A DNA stretch of 32,749 bases from an uncultured bacterium (lineage in GTDB: Bacteria > Planctomycetota > UBA1135 > GCA-002686595). The notes beneath the pieces were generated by a model. That model saw only the letters and a program-made list of their open reading frames with translations, searched no databases and was not told the DNA's origin. The stretch is from positions 1-32,749 of the forward strand of contig CAJXRJ010000003.1 in the NCBI GenBank assembly GCA_913058555.1. Direction: 5' to 3'. Positions 17,255 to 25,204 of this stretch are shown one piece after another; positions within the stretch are counted from its first letter, which is position 1; every line of letters starts with the position of its first letter. Made by a program: the position numbers and the translations under genes.

Positions 17255-18052
17255 CTAGCGCGACGCGGCCGTATGGGTTCGTTCTCTAAGTGCTGTGGTG
17301 GCGAGTTGGGCCAAGAAAGTGGCGTCGGCCAGGTATCTGCTGGCGAGCCGGCTTGGCTCTTGGGCCAGGCGGTGCATCCACTCGAGCCCTGAATCTTGCA
17401 TCCAGCTTGGGGCACGCCGTGAGTTACCTGCCAGGAAGTCCAGGGTGGCGCCGACGCCGACGCCGAGGCTTGCTCCGGTGCGTTCGAGGTGGCGCTCCAG
17501 GAAGAGCTCCTGCTTGGGGCAGCCAAGGCCTACCAGAAGCAGGCTAGCGCCGGTCGCGCGGATGTCATCGGCGACGGCCGCGGCCTGGGCCTCGCTATTC
17601 CAGTCGATAAACGGGGCTGCGGTGTCCGCAATTCTCAGGTTGGGGAGGCGTCCAATGGCAGCATTGGCGGCCTTCTGGGCGACGCCGTACCCGCCACCAA
17701 GGAAGTAGACACTGGCGCCTCGGGACGCCGCTTCTTCAAGGAGTGGCCAGGCAAGGTCCGAGCCTGCTACGCGCTCCGGTAGAGGCGCGCGGAGGATTCT
17801 TGAGAGCCAAACAAGGGGCTGCCCGTCAGCGGTGACGAGGTCGCAGGTTTGGAGCGCCCGGAGGAGCTCTGGGTTACTGGCCGCGAGTCGGAGGAAGTCA
17901 ACGTTGGCAGTGGCTACTCGCCGTGGCTGCGGGCCGGTCATCCAGTCACCGAGGAGCGCGACCGTGTCGGGGAAGTTGAGAGCCGAGACGTCGATACCCG
18001 CGAGCTCGGTCGTTCGGATGCTTGGGGCAGCGGTCATGTTTGTTTGAATCAT
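17255..18052 (-). CDS. WecG/TagA/CpsF-family glycosyltransferase
   Basis: A 265-aa GT26-family enzyme. This family adds a sugar (often N-acetylmannosaminyl or a uronic acid) to an undecaprenyl-linked sugar on the inner face of the membrane, usually the second step of a repeat unit. Family motifs: ATANVDF (about 47-53), VTADGQPLVWLSR with the conserved Asp (about 76), PERVAGSDL, GLGCPKQELF, and the ending 'GVGATLDFLAG..RRAPSWMQ..GLEW..RLA.EPSRL..RYL'. The start at 18052 has AAGGA nine bases upstream. The ORF track's 18106 start lies upstream of the predicted sigma-54 transcript start. The priming transferase at the far end of the locus would supply its acceptor. It has its own promoter, separate from the glycosyltransferase operon. 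Confidence 0.92.
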   Translation of the reverse strand: MIQTNMTAAPSIRTTELAGIDVSALNFPDTVALLGDWMTGPQPRRVATANVDFLRLAASNPELLRALQTCDLVTADGQPLVWLSRILRAPLPERVAGSDLAWPLLEEAASRGASVYFLGGGYGVAQKAANAAIGRLPNLRIADTAAPFIDWNSEAQAAAVADDIRATGASLLLVGLGCPKQELFLERHLERTGASLGVGVGATLDFLAGNSRRAPSWMQDSGLEWMHRLAQEPSRLASRYLADATFLAQLATTALRERTHTAASR

Positions 18053-18089
18053 CGCAAGAATTCCTTGGTGGGTTAGCTTCCTGCAACAA

Positions 18090-18105
18090 TGCATAAAGCG
18101 TGCCA
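18090..18105 (-). promoter_or_regulatory. Sigma-54 promoter for the WecG/TagA gene
   Basis: Reading the minus strand, TGGCACG-CTTT-ATGCA fits the -24/-12 consensus TGGCACG-N4-TTGCW with one mismatch (A for T) and exact GG/GC spacing. It lies in the 93-bp gap before the gene. The predicted transcript starts near 18079, 27 bases before the ATG. Confidence 0.8.
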
Positions 18106-18145
18106 AGCGACCAGGGAGTCCTTCGCTGCCGTCAGTGGGCGATGA

Positions 18146-19420
18146 TCATTCCGTTGCGAGACGAACCTGCGAGGGAGAGTCCGAACCGGAACGCACTTCG
18201 TCGTAGTAGCGCAGGACACATGCGACCTTCTTGCTCCAGGTGTAGCGTTCTTCCACGTGTCGCCTTGCTGAGCGACCCATCAGTGACCGGCGTTCTTCGT
18301 CGTGTGCGAGCGAGTGCAGCGTCTGTGCCAATGCGCTGACCAACGCGGAGGGGGAGTCGGCATCGAGCGCGAAGCCGCTATCGGGCGTGACCGTCTCAGC
18401 CGGACCACCGTGGTTCGCGACGATGACGGGTTTCCCCGCAGCCATAGCTTCCATCACCGTAGATCCACCCGACTCCCGTACCGACGGGAAAACGTAGACA
18501 TCGCAGGCCTGCATCCTCGGGGGTACTTCCGTCACTGGCACAGCCCCGTGGAATACGACGCGCCCCTCGAGCTTGAGCGATTGCGTCAGTGCCTCAAGGC
18601 GCACACGGTCGGGTCCGTCGCCCACAATGTCCAGTGTGACATTCGCCGTGTTACGCACTTGGGCCAGTGCTCGCAGGGCCGTGTCGACGCCCTTGTAAGG
18701 CAATAATCGCCCGAGGTACAGGGCCCGCAGTTGCGGCCCCCCCCTAATGAAGTTCGGAGTGAACGCCGCTAAGTCGACGGCATTCTCAGAGAGAGTTATG
18801 GCGCAGGAACGATAGGTGCTCGGCAGGGCTTCGCGCGTGCCTTCCGTGGCTACCAAGATCTTGGAGGCCGACGCGAAAGTCCGCTGGAAGGGATCCAGGA
18901 GTCTCGCAAGCGAGCGGACACAGAGGAAGCCCTCACGCTCACGCCGGCGAACCTCGCCGAAGCCCGGCATGGTCGTCATCCCGCCATTGATTGGCCCGAG
19001 GACCATTGGGACGCCGAGGGTGCCGAGCCGAGTCGGGAACCTGGGCGAGATTGGAGAGACCCGGTGGATGACATCGATCATTCCCGCTGCAATGCGTCCA
19101 CGGGCGATCCTGCGGGCATCGCGATCAAAGGCGAGTTGGGCCAGAGCCTCCAATGCGAGTCGATTCACAGGTGAAGATCGGCGCCAGAGGCGCGTATTCC
19201 AGCGGTCGATGCGGGCCGCGAGGGTCTCAGTGTTAACGTAGTGGACCTTGCACCGCAGCACGCCCGCCCGCTCGATGGCCGCTTGATTGCGGACGTGGGT
19301 GATCAGCTCGATGTCTGCGACCTGGTCGAGGTAGCTGGCCCACCGCCAGCCGATGAGGGGCTCGCTACCCCACTCTGGATTGCAGTGATGGGCGACGAGA
19401 AGGACACGTGTGGCGCTCAT
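18146..19420 (-). CDS. GT4-family glycosyltransferase
   Basis: A 424-aa GT-B fold retaining transferase, last gene of the six-gene glycosyltransferase operon. The N-terminal acceptor half starts 'RVLLVAHHCNPEWGSEPLIGWRWASYL', with the Gly-rich loop for the sugar nucleotide. The C-terminal half carries 'ALYLGRLLPYKGVDTALRAL', 'LDIVGDGPDRVRLEAL', 'VVFHGAVPVTEVPPRMQACDVYVFPS' and the E-x7-E motif ESGGSTVMEAMAAG. It probably adds one sugar of the repeat unit in the cytoplasm; donor and acceptor cannot be read from sequence. Its ATG overlaps the preceding gene's stop as ATGA, implying translational coupling. Confidence 0.92.
   Translation of the reverse strand: MSATRVLLVAHHCNPEWGSEPLIGWRWASYLDQVADIELITHVRNQAAIERAGVLRCKVHYVNTETLAARIDRWNTRLWRRSSPVNRLALEALAQLAFDRDARRIARGRIAAGMIDVIHRVSPISPRFPTRLGTLGVPMVLGPINGGMTTMPGFGEVRRREREGFLCVRSLARLLDPFQRTFASASKILVATEGTREALPSTYRSCAITLSENAVDLAAFTPNFIRGGPQLRALYLGRLLPYKGVDTALRALAQVRNTANVTLDIVGDGPDRVRLEALTQSLKLEGRVVFHGAVPVTEVPPRMQACDVYVFPSVRESGGSTVMEAMAAGKPVIVANHGGPAETVTPDSGFALDADSPSALVSALAQTLHSLAHDEERRSLMGRSARRHVEERYTWSKKVACVLRYYDEVRSGSDSPSQVRLATE
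18180..18193. promoter_or_regulatory. Candidate activator site upstream of the WecG promoter
   Basis: TCCG-AAC-CGGAACG matches one full arm and half the other arm of the perfect palindrome at 31162-31180 (TCGTTCCG-ATC-CGGAACGA). It sits about 105 bases before the predicted transcript start, inside the end of the GT4 gene. The site is short and may be chance. Confidence 0.35.
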
Positions 19421-20337
19421 GCCCGCACCTTCCCGCGGGTGATTAGGGCCTTGAGTCGCTCAAGCTGCCATCGGCGTAGGTCGCGGCGGAAGTCGACATC
19501 GCCGTAGCGGGGTCTCCTGCGCGCTGCGCTTGTGAAGTATCCCCAGAGCATGCAGATCCCTCCCAGGACGCGCGGTCGCTCGTACATGCGGAAGATTGCG
19601 CTTGCGATCAGGTAGAGCGGGTGCGTACCCATGAACCACTGCCCGGCCCCGAGGCGCACACGGCCCCGGTAGATGTTGCGATCCGAGGACCCCATTAGCC
19701 GATGGTGGAGGATCCTAAGGGCATCCTCTGGGATGGACTTCGTCCGCCAGCCCATGCGACGGGCCTGATGGAAGTCGATTCCGTCCCACATGACTTCGGG
19801 GACGAGGCCGCCAATGTCCTCGAAGCAGGCGCGGCGCCAGCATTTCCACTGGCCCGCGACCATGTCGTCGATCATGAACTCCTCCACGAGGTGACCATCC
19901 TCCGGACGGAAGACCTTGCCACTAGCGGATCCGAGGAGCGGATCTTCCGCGAAGTGTTCGAGCAGTCGCTCTATGTACCGGGACCCGAATGTCAGGTCCG
20001 CGTCGACCTTGGCCACGAAGTCCCAGGGCCGATTCACGGAGTCGAGGCCGATGTTGAATGCATCTACCACACCTCCACCCAACTTCCGCGCACCGCGGTC
20101 GTTGCGCCGGAGGACCGAGATCCAGTCGTGGGCCTGCGCCAATGCGAATGCAACTTTGGCCGTGTCGTCCGTCGAGCCATCATCGACGATCACCCAGCGG
20201 CAGGGGAGCCTTGTCTGCGACAAGAGGCATTTCGCAAGACGGGGCAGGCGGTCCGCCTCATTGCGCGCCGGCGTGATGATGACTAGATCCGCGTGAGCAT
20301 GGCGGCCTGTGATTGACGAAGAGGAACGCTGAATCAT
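19417..20337 (-). CDS. GT2-family glycosyltransferase
   Basis: A 306-aa GT-A fold inverting transferase. Motifs: 'LVIITPARNEADRLPRLAKCLLSQT', the donor-binding VDDGSTDDT, the metal-binding D-x-D as VDADLTFG, and 'MVAGQWKCWRRACFEDIGGL' with 'WDGIDFHQARRMGW' in the acceptor/catalytic region. A hydrophobic stretch near residue 225-245 (PLYLIASAIF, VLGGICMLWGYF) may contact the membrane. The start is fixed by an ATGA overlap with the upstream gene's stop; the track's start eight codons earlier is less likely. It is the fifth gene of the operon and presumably adds a repeat-unit sugar. Confidence 0.9.
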   Translation of the reverse strand: MIQRSSSSITGRHAHADLVIITPARNEADRLPRLAKCLLSQTRLPCRWVIVDDGSTDDTAKVAFALAQAHDWISVLRRNDRGARKLGGGVVDAFNIGLDSVNRPWDFVAKVDADLTFGSRYIERLLEHFAEDPLLGSASGKVFRPEDGHLVEEFMIDDMVAGQWKCWRRACFEDIGGLVPEVMWDGIDFHQARRMGWRTKSIPEDALRILHHRLMGSSDRNIYRGRVRLGAGQWFMGTHPLYLIASAIFRMYERPRVLGGICMLWGYFTSAARRRPRYGDVDFRRDLRRWQLERLKALITRGKVRA

Positions 20338-21602
20338 TGGAAACCCTCGACGAAGGGGCAAGCAGCGGCGGCCAATGCAGGTGCCTGAAGTCGCTGACGG
20401 AAGCGCGTCACGAGCTGCTCGGCGTTCCTCTGGAGGTCGAATCGTTCCTCGACGGTGGTGCGCGCATTGCGGGCCATCTCGCTCGCTTGCTGCGGCTCAC
20501 CCAAGATGGTCAGTAGGGCGCTCGTGAGAGCCAGACGGTCGCGTGGTGGTACAGTCAGTCCGTTCACACAGTTCTCCACGAGCTCAGGGATTCCCGGTAG
20601 CGTAGTCGTTACCACCGGAACCCCGGAGGCCATCGCTTCCATGAGCGCCACGGGCAAGGCGTCTCGATCCCCGTTCTCCGTCGGGCGGCAGGGGAGGCAG
20701 AACGCTTGAGCCCGCCTCAGGAAGGTGCGGACCCTCGCGGGAGTGATCGAGCCCGTCATCACGACACGCTGGTCGACGTGGAGTGACTCTGCCAATCGTT
20801 CGAGATTGCGTCGTTCTGGCCCCTCGCCAGCGATGACAAGGCGGAGATCTGGATGTTCCTTCGAGACGGCCGCAAACGCATGGATGAGGTCGTCAAATCC
20901 TTTCTTGGCGACGAGGCGGCCCACGGCAAGCAGATAGGCACCCCAGGGATACTCACCTCGGCGCAGCGTGAACTGGTCGAGGTCGACGCCGCAGCGGTGG
21001 ACGCGGACCAAGTCGGCAGGCTGGCCAACTGTGCTGCGCAGCTCGCGTTTGTTCTCCTCGGTCACAGTCAAGAAAGACTGTGCGCGGAGCATCTTCTCGG
21101 CCAGGAGGGAGCCTTCCACGAACAGGTCGTTGGCGTGCGCGGTCACGCTGAACGGAATTCCCGCCGCGAGAGCGGCGTACATACCGACGGTTGCGGGTGC
21201 GTGGGCGAAGTGCACATGCAGGTGCTCGCTTCGGTGCCGGCGAAGATGCCTTGCGACCGCGAAGGCAGCGATCAGTTGCATCGGGACTTTCCAGCGTTGT
21301 AGCTCCTTTGGGAAGTTCCCGCGGAGCATGTCGCGGGCCGCGAGCGCGATTGCGGAACAAGCACGGACGGGGTCTTGTGCGGCGCCAAACGCTGCATCCA
21401 CGAGCATACGCCACGGCGCACTGTAGAGGAGTGATGTCCGCCTAGTTAGCGGCTTGAGTTCTGGAGCCGTTGGCATGGGGCTCGGTCGCCGGAGAGCCAG
21501 CGCCTGAACGTCGTGCCCGGCCTCTCCGTGGGCGGAGAGTTCGCGGTAGACGAACGTGGCCGAAACCGAAGGAATCTCAGGTGCAAGGTAGGTCATTCTC
21601 AT
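20334..21602 (-). CDS. GT4-family glycosyltransferase
   Basis: A 422-aa GT-B transferase. It starts 'MRMTYLAPEIPSVSATFVYREL', a common opening of exopolysaccharide GT4 enzymes. It has an acceptor half with 'HVHFAHAPATVGMYAALAAGIPFSVTAHANDLF', and a donor half with 'LLAVGRLVAKKGFDDLIHAFA', 'LVIAGEGPERRNLERL' and 'RDALPVALMEAMASGVPVVTT'. The last is the E-x7-E motif with the first acid as Asp, a known variant. The track's extra 113 N-terminal residues are rejected: they are out-of-frame translation of the upstream GT2 gene, and the ATG at 21602 forms the operon's usual ATGA overlap. Sugar specificity is unknown. Confidence 0.92.
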   Translation of the reverse strand: MRMTYLAPEIPSVSATFVYRELSAHGEAGHDVQALALRRPSPMPTAPELKPLTRRTSLLYSAPWRMLVDAAFGAAQDPVRACSAIALAARDMLRGNFPKELQRWKVPMQLIAAFAVARHLRRHRSEHLHVHFAHAPATVGMYAALAAGIPFSVTAHANDLFVEGSLLAEKMLRAQSFLTVTEENKRELRSTVGQPADLVRVHRCGVDLDQFTLRRGEYPWGAYLLAVGRLVAKKGFDDLIHAFAAVSKEHPDLRLVIAGEGPERRNLERLAESLHVDQRVVMTGSITPARVRTFLRRAQAFCLPCRPTENGDRDALPVALMEAMASGVPVVTTTLPGIPELVENCVNGLTVPPRDRLALTSALLTILGEPQQASEMARNARTTVEERFDLQRNAEQLVTRFRQRLQAPALAAAACPFVEGFQ

Positions 21603-22567
21603 CGGATTACTCCGCGGCGGATGGGCGTGATCAGGACGGTGAGGGCCGCGAGCGCGACCGGGATCTTGACTGCGTAGACGTGGACGGCGTGGATGGCCGC
21701 GTGGCGTAGTGGGGTCCCCCGAGCGAGCGCGCGGAGGGCGTGGCGAAGGGCGAGGCCAGCGACCACGACGGTGATGGCTCCGAGTGCAGCCGGACCCGCG
21801 TAGGCCGCGCTCCCCAAGCCAACAGCCAGCGCGGTGAACGCGAAGACCGGGCTCTTGAGGTTTCTCCGAACCGTAGGGTCGCCAGAGTGCTTGAGGAACA
21901 CGGAGGCCCGTGACCGACCGACGGCCCAGGCGCGGCGCCACCAGCCCATTGCAGATTGGAGCCCCAGGTCGTGACTCGCCATGGTGGCGGTGAGCCGCGC
22001 GACCTCAAATCCTCGGTCACGGGCACGGAGGTAGAGATCTGGGTCTTCTCCGACGGGCAGAGTCGGGTCGAAGCCCCCCAGGGCTCGGAGGCTTGAGGTA
22101 CGCCAGAAAGCTGCGCCCCCGAGGATCGCATGTCTCGATGGGCCCTGGGCCCAATCCATACCGAACGCCGTATTCCAAGGGGTGGACCCGAGATGCCTTT
22201 CGTGGATCTGGCCGCCGACTGCGGCGAGGCCTCCCTCGACCAGGGCCTCGAGAGCGAGGGGGAGCCACTGGGGGTGAACGAACATGTCCCCGTCTAGGAG
22301 CTGGACGAACTCCCCTCGCGCCTCTGCAATGCCGAGGTTCCGTGCTCGAGCAGCATTCAGAGGGGCCCCGGTCAGCGAATGGACGCCGACGCCCGGCCGA
22401 GCGGAAGCGATGGCGATGCTGGAATCCTGCGAGCTGCAGTCCACGAAGAGGACCTCGGTCGAGTAGCCGCGAGAGGCCATGGCTTGGGCGCTCGCTACGG
22501 CGTGGTCCAACGCAGCTCCTAGGTGCGCTGCTTCATTGCGACCGATGAGGACGAGCGACAGGATCAT
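21599..22567 (-). CDS. GT2-family glycosyltransferase with C-terminal membrane helices
   Basis: A 322-aa protein. The GT-A domain has 'MILSLVLIGRNEAAHLGAALDHA', the donor motif VDCSSQDSS, the D-x-D as LLDGDMFVHPQW, and 'GGFDPTLPVGEDPDLYLRARDRGF' with the catalytic acidic ED. After about residue 225 come two or three hydrophobic segments (SPVFAFTALAVGLGSAAYAG, AALGAITVVVAGLAL, IPVALAALTVLI), so it should sit on the inner membrane. It starts at the ATG inside an ATGA overlap with the upstream gene. It is the third gene of the operon. Confidence 0.9.
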   Translation of the reverse strand: MILSLVLIGRNEAAHLGAALDHAVASAQAMASRGYSTEVLFVDCSSQDSSIAIASARPGVGVHSLTGAPLNAARARNLGIAEARGEFVQLLDGDMFVHPQWLPLALEALVEGGLAAVGGQIHERHLGSTPWNTAFGMDWAQGPSRHAILGGAAFWRTSSLRALGGFDPTLPVGEDPDLYLRARDRGFEVARLTATMASHDLGLQSAMGWWRRAWAVGRSRASVFLKHSGDPTVRRNLKSPVFAFTALAVGLGSAAYAGPAALGAITVVVAGLALRHALRALARGTPLRHAAIHAVHVYAVKIPVALAALTVLITPIRRGVIR

Positions 22568-23469
22568 GCCGATACCCCCTTCTCTTCCAGAGGAGTCGCC
22601 GTGACGGGGGGCTCCGTCACTGAATCGACGACCGGCCGTGCCCACATCCACAGTCGACGCGCAAGGTGGAGCCCTTCGACCGTGGCGAGAGCGATGACGC
22701 CATGGTGCTTCCTGAAGTAGCGTCGGCGGCTGGCACGGAAGTGCTGAGCCGTCACCTTTGACGAGGTTCTAGTGGGCGCGCCTGAGGACGCTCCACCGAT
22801 GTGCTTGCAGACGGCGCTAGGCAGGTGAGCGACTCGCCAACCGAGGGCCTGCGCGCGGAGGCACCAGTCGGTTTCTTCGTAGTAGAGGAAGAAGCTCTCG
22901 TCGAAGGGACCGACCACCTCAAGTGCCCTCCGCCGAATCAGCATGCAGGCGCCCGAGATCCAGATCGAGTCACGCGCGTCGTCTTTGCACTGGTCGTCGC
23001 GCTGGAGCCCCAGCCGGCGCGCGAGGATCTCACAGGTCCTGGCAAACTCACCTCCGGTGGAGGGAAGCGATTGTAAGCCAGCTTCGGCACCTCCGTCCCC
23101 GTTGACGATGGCCGGCCCGACGGCCGCGACGTCCGGGTTCTGCTCGAGGTACGCGACCAACTTGACAAGCTCACTCGGCTCCAGCGTCGCATCCGGATTG
23201 AGGAGCAGGACCCACGGAGCCGCACCCAGTGCGATACCTGCATTGCACCCCGACCCGAAGCCGCGGTTGGTCGGCATGACGGACACCTCTACGACATCGT
23301 GACAGCGTTTGATGTACTCAACCGTGTTGTCGTGGCTAGCCGAGTCCACGACGAATGAGCGAACAGACGGTGTCCGGCGCAGGCCCTCCAGGCAAGCGTC
23401 AACGACGAAGCGGCTGTTGTAGGTCACGACGACGGCGTCGATGATCGGGATCGGCTGTGGTGGCTTCAT
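22564..23469 (-). CDS. GT2-family glycosyltransferase (rhamnosyltransferase-like)
   Basis: A 301-aa GT-A enzyme. It has 'IDAVVVTYNSRFVVDACLEGL', 'FVVDSASHDNT' and 'NRGFGSGCNAGIALGAAPWVLLLNPDATL', where NPDA takes the place of the D-x-D as in rhamnosyltransferase-like GT2 proteins. It ends with 'WISGACMLIRRRALEVVGPFDESFFLYYEETDWCLRAQALGW', the family's catalytic block. The Met chosen (MKPPQPIPII) overlaps the flippase stop as ATGA; the 156 extra residues in the track are antisense-like read-through of the flippase gene in another frame. The sugar is not predictable beyond resemblance. Confidence 0.9.
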   Translation of the reverse strand: MKPPQPIPIIDAVVVTYNSRFVVDACLEGLRRTPSVRSFVVDSASHDNTVEYIKRCHDVVEVSVMPTNRGFGSGCNAGIALGAAPWVLLLNPDATLEPSELVKLVAYLEQNPDVAAVGPAIVNGDGGAEAGLQSLPSTGGEFARTCEILARRLGLQRDDQCKDDARDSIWISGACMLIRRRALEVVGPFDESFFLYYEETDWCLRAQALGWRVAHLPSAVCKHIGGASSGAPTRTSSKVTAQHFRASRRRYFRKHHGVIALATVEGLHLARRLWMWARPVVDSVTEPPVTATPLEEKGVSA

Positions 23470-25073
23470 ACTGGCATCACGGGTGACAGGTTCTGTGGGC
23501 GACGGTGATGTGCACTGCGGTGTTGACGTAGGGCGTGGACGATGTAGGGGAGGGCCCCGAGAGTCACGATGGACCCAGCCACCAGGACTCTGATGCCCGC
23601 ATCCGTACGAGTCGCGGCGGGGCCCCACGCGCTGAGAGCGGGCATGCTGCAGGCGGCTGCCAGGACGGGTCCGAGAGCTGGGAAACTGAGGTCTCCCATG
23701 CGGGCCGCCCAAGGAATCTCGCGGGCGAGTGGAGCCCACGCCCAAAGGCCAAGGCAGCAAACGGCCTGGGTGCTTGCGACGCTGATGGCGACGCCAGCGA
23801 GCCCGAACGTGGCCCCAGAGGGAGGGACAGCGATCAACGCGAGCGCCAGCCAGGCGATTGCGTATGCAACTTCGGCGCGGGGCCGAGCGAGGCCGCGGAG
23901 GGACGCGGTGAGTGCGCCTGTGGAGAGGTGTAGCCATGCGGCTGGTGCCAGGATCATCAGGACTTGGGCGATCCGTGGATCGGGACTTCCAAGCCAGGCC
24001 TGGACCAGGTCGTCCGCAGACACAATGAACATTGCGGTTGGGACGGCACCAGCCAAAGCAACAAGGCGCGTGGCCGTTCGCAGAGCGTTGATAAGCTCGC
24101 GACGCCCAGCGACGCCCCTTGAGCCGAGGGAGGCCGCAGCCGGAGCGAGGGGCGCGAGCCCGTGTGCCGGGAGAGCTGCCGCGAACTCGACGAGTTTCCT
24201 TGCCACCTCGTAGGCGCCGGCGGTGACGAGTCCACCACTGTGGACGAGGGCGAATCGGGGCACCGCGGCGATGCCGAGGTGCACCGTGCCCAACAGTTGG
24301 ATCGCGCCGCCAAGCCGGAGGACGGGCCCGAGCTCTGATCTACTCAGGAGACCAGGAGACGCGCACAGTGGGTGCTGACCACGCAGTGCACCATGGCGGT
24401 GGAATGGAATCGGGAGGAGGATTCGGACGGCGTAGGCGACTGCGAGGCCCACAAGCCCAGCGCCGCCGAGGAGGAGCAGCACAAGCAGGCCGGCCTCCAC
24501 CAGTTGGGCGGTGGCGTCCGTGATTCGGGCCCGCGCATGATCTTGCCGTGCCTCGAGCGCCGATTGCCAGCCTCCGAGGACGAGGCCGGTGAGCGTGGCG
24601 ATCCCAGTGATCTGAACGCAGAGCGTTGCGGCGGCTAGGTCGGCAGCAGAGATCCCGATAAGCTGCGCTCCCCGCTCCGCATGGAAGAGAAGGAGGCAGC
24701 CCAGCGGGATGGCGCAGAGCAATGCAACGGTGGCCGTGGTCCTCAGAGTCGCTTCGGCTCGGTCGGCGCGGTGGGCGGAGAGATGTGCAGCGGCGTGGGC
24801 CACCGAAGCGGACAGGAGTCCCATCCGGTGGATCCCGAGGAGCCCAAGCGCCACAAAGAGGATGGACCAGAACCCGTACGCGTCCAGTCCCGCCTTGGAG
24901 ACGATCAGCGGAGTCAGTAGGAAACGGGAGGCGAGGTATGCGGCTTGCGCAGCGATGCCGATACTCGACCCGCGTCGCACGGCGGACCACAATGTCCGTC
25001 CGTGTAACCCCTGATCGTCGCTCGAAGCCGTCTCACTCAGGGAGGAGGTGGAGGTCTGTTGGTTAGTTCGCAT
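23466..25073 (-). CDS. Wzx-type polysaccharide flippase
   Basis: A 535-aa integral membrane protein of the MOP/MATE-like polysaccharide flippase group, with about 12-14 predicted helices. Typical signs are the first helix region 'AAQAAYLASRFLLTPLIVSKAGLDAYGFWSILF', with the small-residue and 'YGxW' pattern of Wzx N termini. Later come repeated helices and 'PRFALVHSGGLVTAGAYEVARKLVEFAAALPAHGLAPLAPAAASL' in the middle. It should move the undecaprenyl-linked repeat unit to the outer face for the Wzy protein encoded divergently. It is the first gene of the operon, about 23 bases from the predicted sigma-54 start. It slightly exceeds the usual 420-500 aa because of a hydrophilic N-terminal tail of about 30 residues. 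Confidence 0.88.
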   Translation of the reverse strand: MRTNQQTSTSSLSETASSDDQGLHGRTLWSAVRRGSSIGIAAQAAYLASRFLLTPLIVSKAGLDAYGFWSILFVALGLLGIHRMGLLSASVAHAAAHLSAHRADRAEATLRTTATVALLCAIPLGCLLLFHAERGAQLIGISAADLAAATLCVQITGIATLTGLVLGGWQSALEARQDHARARITDATAQLVEAGLLVLLLLGGAGLVGLAVAYAVRILLPIPFHRHGALRGQHPLCASPGLLSRSELGPVLRLGGAIQLLGTVHLGIAAVPRFALVHSGGLVTAGAYEVARKLVEFAAALPAHGLAPLAPAAASLGSRGVAGRRELINALRTATRLVALAGAVPTAMFIVSADDLVQAWLGSPDPRIAQVLMILAPAAWLHLSTGALTASLRGLARPRAEVAYAIAWLALALIAVPPSGATFGLAGVAISVASTQAVCCLGLWAWAPLAREIPWAARMGDLSFPALGPVLAAACSMPALSAWGPAATRTDAGIRVLVAGSIVTLGALPYIVHALRQHRSAHHRRPQNLSPVMPV

Positions 25074-25082
25074 TCGGTACGG
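25064..25082. promoter_or_regulatory. Candidate activator site upstream of the wza promoter
   Basis: TAGTTCGCATTCGGTACGG matches the palindrome at 31162-31180 at 13 of 19 positions. Its centre is about 100 bases before the predicted wza transcript start. It also covers the flippase start codon. The match is weak and unproven. Confidence 0.28.
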
Positions 25083-25106
25083 CAGCGCGTGCTACGCCAC
25101 TGCAAC

Positions 25107-25122
25107 CGCACACACCGTGCCA
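25107..25122 (-). promoter_or_regulatory. Sigma-54 promoter for the flippase/glycosyltransferase operon
   Basis: On the minus strand, TGGCACG-GTGT-GTGCG has a perfect -24 element and the essential GC at the right spacing. The -12 element is GTGCG instead of TTGCA. The predicted start near 25096 gives a leader of about 23 bases before the flippase ATG. Confidence 0.68.
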
Positions 25123-25147
25123 GTACCGGAATGGAATGCTTCGACGT

Positions 25148-25163
25148 TGGTCCGTCGTTTGCA
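25148..25163 (+). promoter_or_regulatory. Sigma-54 promoter for the export/polymerase operon
   Basis: TGGTCCG-TCGT-TTGCA has the invariant GG and GC at exact spacing, a perfect -12 element and two mismatches in the -24 element (T for C, C for A). The predicted start near 25174 lies 31 bases before the ATG at 25205 and rules out the track's start at 25136. It is divergent from the flippase promoter, only 25 bases away. Confidence 0.7.
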
Positions 25164-25204
25164 TCAGGTGGGGTGGAGGTCGCCGCTGTCCTTCACCATT
25201 GACC

